A stretch of DNA of 64,000 nucleotides from Undaria pinnatifida (lineage: Eukaryota > Sar > Phaeophyceae > Laminariales > Alariaceae). Shown here piece by piece: positions 62,006-64,000 of this stretch. The stretch covers positions 11,302,718-11,366,717 of the forward strand of contig JABAKD010000022.1 of NCBI GenBank assembly GCA_012845835.1, written 5' to 3'. The notes beneath the pieces were generated by a model, which made no database searches, had not been told where the DNA came from, and worked only from the letters and a program-made list of their open reading frames with translations. How positions within the stretch are numbered: position 1 is the first letter of the stretch; every line of letters begins with the position of its first letter. A program made the position numbers and the translations under genes.

Positions 62006-62352
62006 TGACTGGGCACACGGCTCAGGGTGAGGACCGCTCAAACACCCAAGCCTGACTAAGATGGTCACCCCTTGGTGACCTGAATAACAGAAGAGAATTG
62101 ATGGTATGTTTCTCAGTGCCGTTGGGGTAGAGTTCCCCCCCCCGCAACCGACGGAGTCCCGCCCAGCAGAGTGAGTGAGAGAAAGTAAAGACATTCTACA
62201 GCAGCCCAAGCAGTACGTTATACCCCACCATATCCATGTATCCATCCATCTTGGGAGACCCCGAGGATATCCCTGGTATACCATGCAAACTTCCATATAC
62301 CCGTCTACCTGGAACCCCAGGGATATACGCAGGATGTTCCCTGGCTACCACA
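62006..62352 (+). repeat. LTR-like direct repeat, right copy
   Basis: TGACTGGGCACACGGCTCAGGG...CTGGCTACCACA; see 56130-56480. Visibly diverged from the left copy, so an old insertion. Confidence 0.55.
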
Positions 62353-64000
62353 TCGGCGCGCCTGGTCTTGCACCTAGCTAGAACGTGGTTTACACAAGAG
62401 GACAATCCCACAAATGGCCATCGAAGAGAGCTTCTGGTCTGTTTCGCTAACCTGCCTTCCTTAGCAGTCTTTTGATATGTTTTAACCGCCGTAGCATGCA
62501 GTCGTCCAAAGAGCGTTACAAGGTTCGTGTGGCTCCTGCGTATACGCGGCGGGGGGCTTGGTCCCAATCGAATCGAGAGAGCGCAAACCAGGTGGATTCG
62601 TGTGGAGGCTATACAGCATTCTCCGCCGTTCGATGCTGTCATGCATCGCCACAGATCAATCGGCACTTTGTTTTTGCTCGCTGTCCATGCCTCACTTGCA
62701 GATTGAAACAACAGTCGTCGGCAAGTGGCCTCACGCGTATACATCACCATTGCGCTCGTATGCTGGTATACACGCCATTTTCCTATATACACACATCGTT
62801 CATACAGCAGTGCAGGACGCCTATTAATAATTAAAAAACAGAAAACTGGGCTCAGGGTGGATTTCCTACATTTCCCTCTTGCTAAGCCTCTTTCTTATTG
62901 AGGTCTTTCTCATTTTAAGCGGGCCGAAATATATCCGGTTCTCATTTGTTCCTGATAATTGACTCGGGAGGGCGACCCAAAGGCGTCGCAGCTTCGATCC
63001 AGGGGGTACATAGCTTTTCTTATGTTGTGCCAATAGCGGAGGCTCAGCCTCGAGTCTTTCTTATTTGTTACCTGGTGGTAATTTTCAGCCTGGGTTTTCA
63101 TCGCCCTGTTTCTTAATAGGTGTCTTGCACTGAACGTGATGTACGTTCTTCTTCTCGCTGGAATTAGTAACCTCGTATTATACCTGCCATTACACGTATC
63201 ATCTTTCCACCTGAAGAATGCCGGGTAAGTGCACTATAAAGGCAAGGTTTGTTTAGTAGATTTTGGAACAGAACGAGAAGCAATCTGTGGTGTGTTGTGA
63301 CCGGAGAATTGCGAAGTTGAAAGTCCTATAACTATCGTGTGATAGATGGCGCCAAGATATAAATACAGCCTGGGGCGATCAGGAGTATATTTAAGCACAA
63401 CGTCTCCAAGCCTGAGCAGGTCAGGCAAACGCCATAATTCACGGAGAGAATAATGTAAATGCAGGTGTTTGACACTTACGGGTTGCACGTGCTCACGGTA
63501 GCGCTTGTTCTCATGACTGCGCTGTTCAGAGTCCATAAAGCACCGGAATTTCATGCCCTCGGCGTCAGCAGGTCGGTTAACGTGTTATAATCAAGAACAA
63601 GACGTTACTACCGGTGATTAGAACGCAATCTACCAGGCACTTGCGTAATTTTCTCCCGCCCACCCACCTCTTTTCGTTCGAAGGTGAGGGGAAGGAGTTA
63701 CTTCGAAGAAAACGTTTGTTTTATCTGGAACCAAAGCACTGTCAGGAGTCAGGAGTTCGAATGGTCGTGGACCATTTTGGGAACTCGGCCTTCCGAGACC
63801 GTACAGTAGGCCCCAGTCGAGGGGGCCAAGGTAGGCAGTAATGGGATTATAACACGGAGTAATAACGCTATTGCACGGAGCAATAGTAACTTTTTTGCGT
63901 GCAGCAGTACCAGGGCTGTTGCATGGAGGAGTAATAGCACGGCTATTGCATGGAGCAATAGCAATATAGGTGAGGACATGGGGATACCGTCAGTGCCGTC
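62353..64000. other. No gene recognised
   Basis: Partial repeat E-like stretches at 62835-62900 and 63100-63170, and a ~20-bp tandem (ATTGCA(C/T)GGAGCAATAG) at 63840-63975. The open frames at 62196-62792 (minus, 198 codons) and 62472-62834 lack motifs and mutually overlap, so neither is called. Confidence 0.45.

Noticed and set aside
62196-62792. 198-codon minus-strand frame
   Set aside because: The 3' third lies in the LTR-like repeat, opposing frames are equally open, and there are no motifs.

Overview
The window looks like nuclear DNA of a eukaryote with small exons, long introns (one about 12 kb) and very many repeats. The best guess is a heterokont (ochrophyte) alga, perhaps a brown alga. 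The evidence is: GT-AG introns whose exon phases join correctly; a predicted enzyme whose N-terminus carries the ASA-F plastid-targeting signature of secondary (ochrophyte) plastids; TTAGGG-type telomere-like repeats; and LINE, hAT, pogo-like and LTR elements. There is no bacterial operon, rRNA, CRISPR array or convincing tRNA gene. All exon models come from reading frames, splice sites and phase, without transcripts or database searches.

Layout. (1) 0.25-18.5 kb, minus strand: a gene built from tandem fibronectin-III-like beta-sandwich domains, with nine exons recognised. It continues past the left edge, and its 5' end was not found. Its introns hold LINE fragments, telomere-like and GATC-rich tandem repeats, minisatellites and decayed exon copies. 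(2) 19.03-27.97 kb, plus strand: a seven-exon gene for a 744-residue ankyrin-repeat and proline-rich protein. The model includes a 13-bp micro-exon flanked by an inverted repeat pair. (3) 29.9-50.05 kb, plus strand: a patatin-like phospholipase, probably sent to the plastid. Exon 1 is separated from exon 2 by a 12,085-bp intron packed with a tandem ~1-kb repeat family, an LTR element with two 342-bp LTRs that look identical, and a large fold-back element. The exon carrying the catalytic Asp was not found. (4) 51.4-52.54 kb, minus strand: the last two exons of an unrecognised gene. (5) 52.6-64 kb: no secure gene. It holds repeat-family copies, a ~235-bp satellite, a decayed open frame between two 350-bp LTR-like direct repeats, and a 708-bp hAT-type MITE with a perfect 8-bp target duplication.

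The genes do not look functionally linked. Two themes recur. First, exon edges have been partially duplicated into the neighbouring intron, usually keeping a splice site; this is seen in three of the four genes. Second, mobile elements sit close to exons. I did not find a complete new biological system. The most unusual items are the partial exon duplications, the hairpin-ended repeat family whose stem sequence changed while pairing was kept, the LINE family with oligo-C 3' ends, and the micro-exon between inverted repeats.
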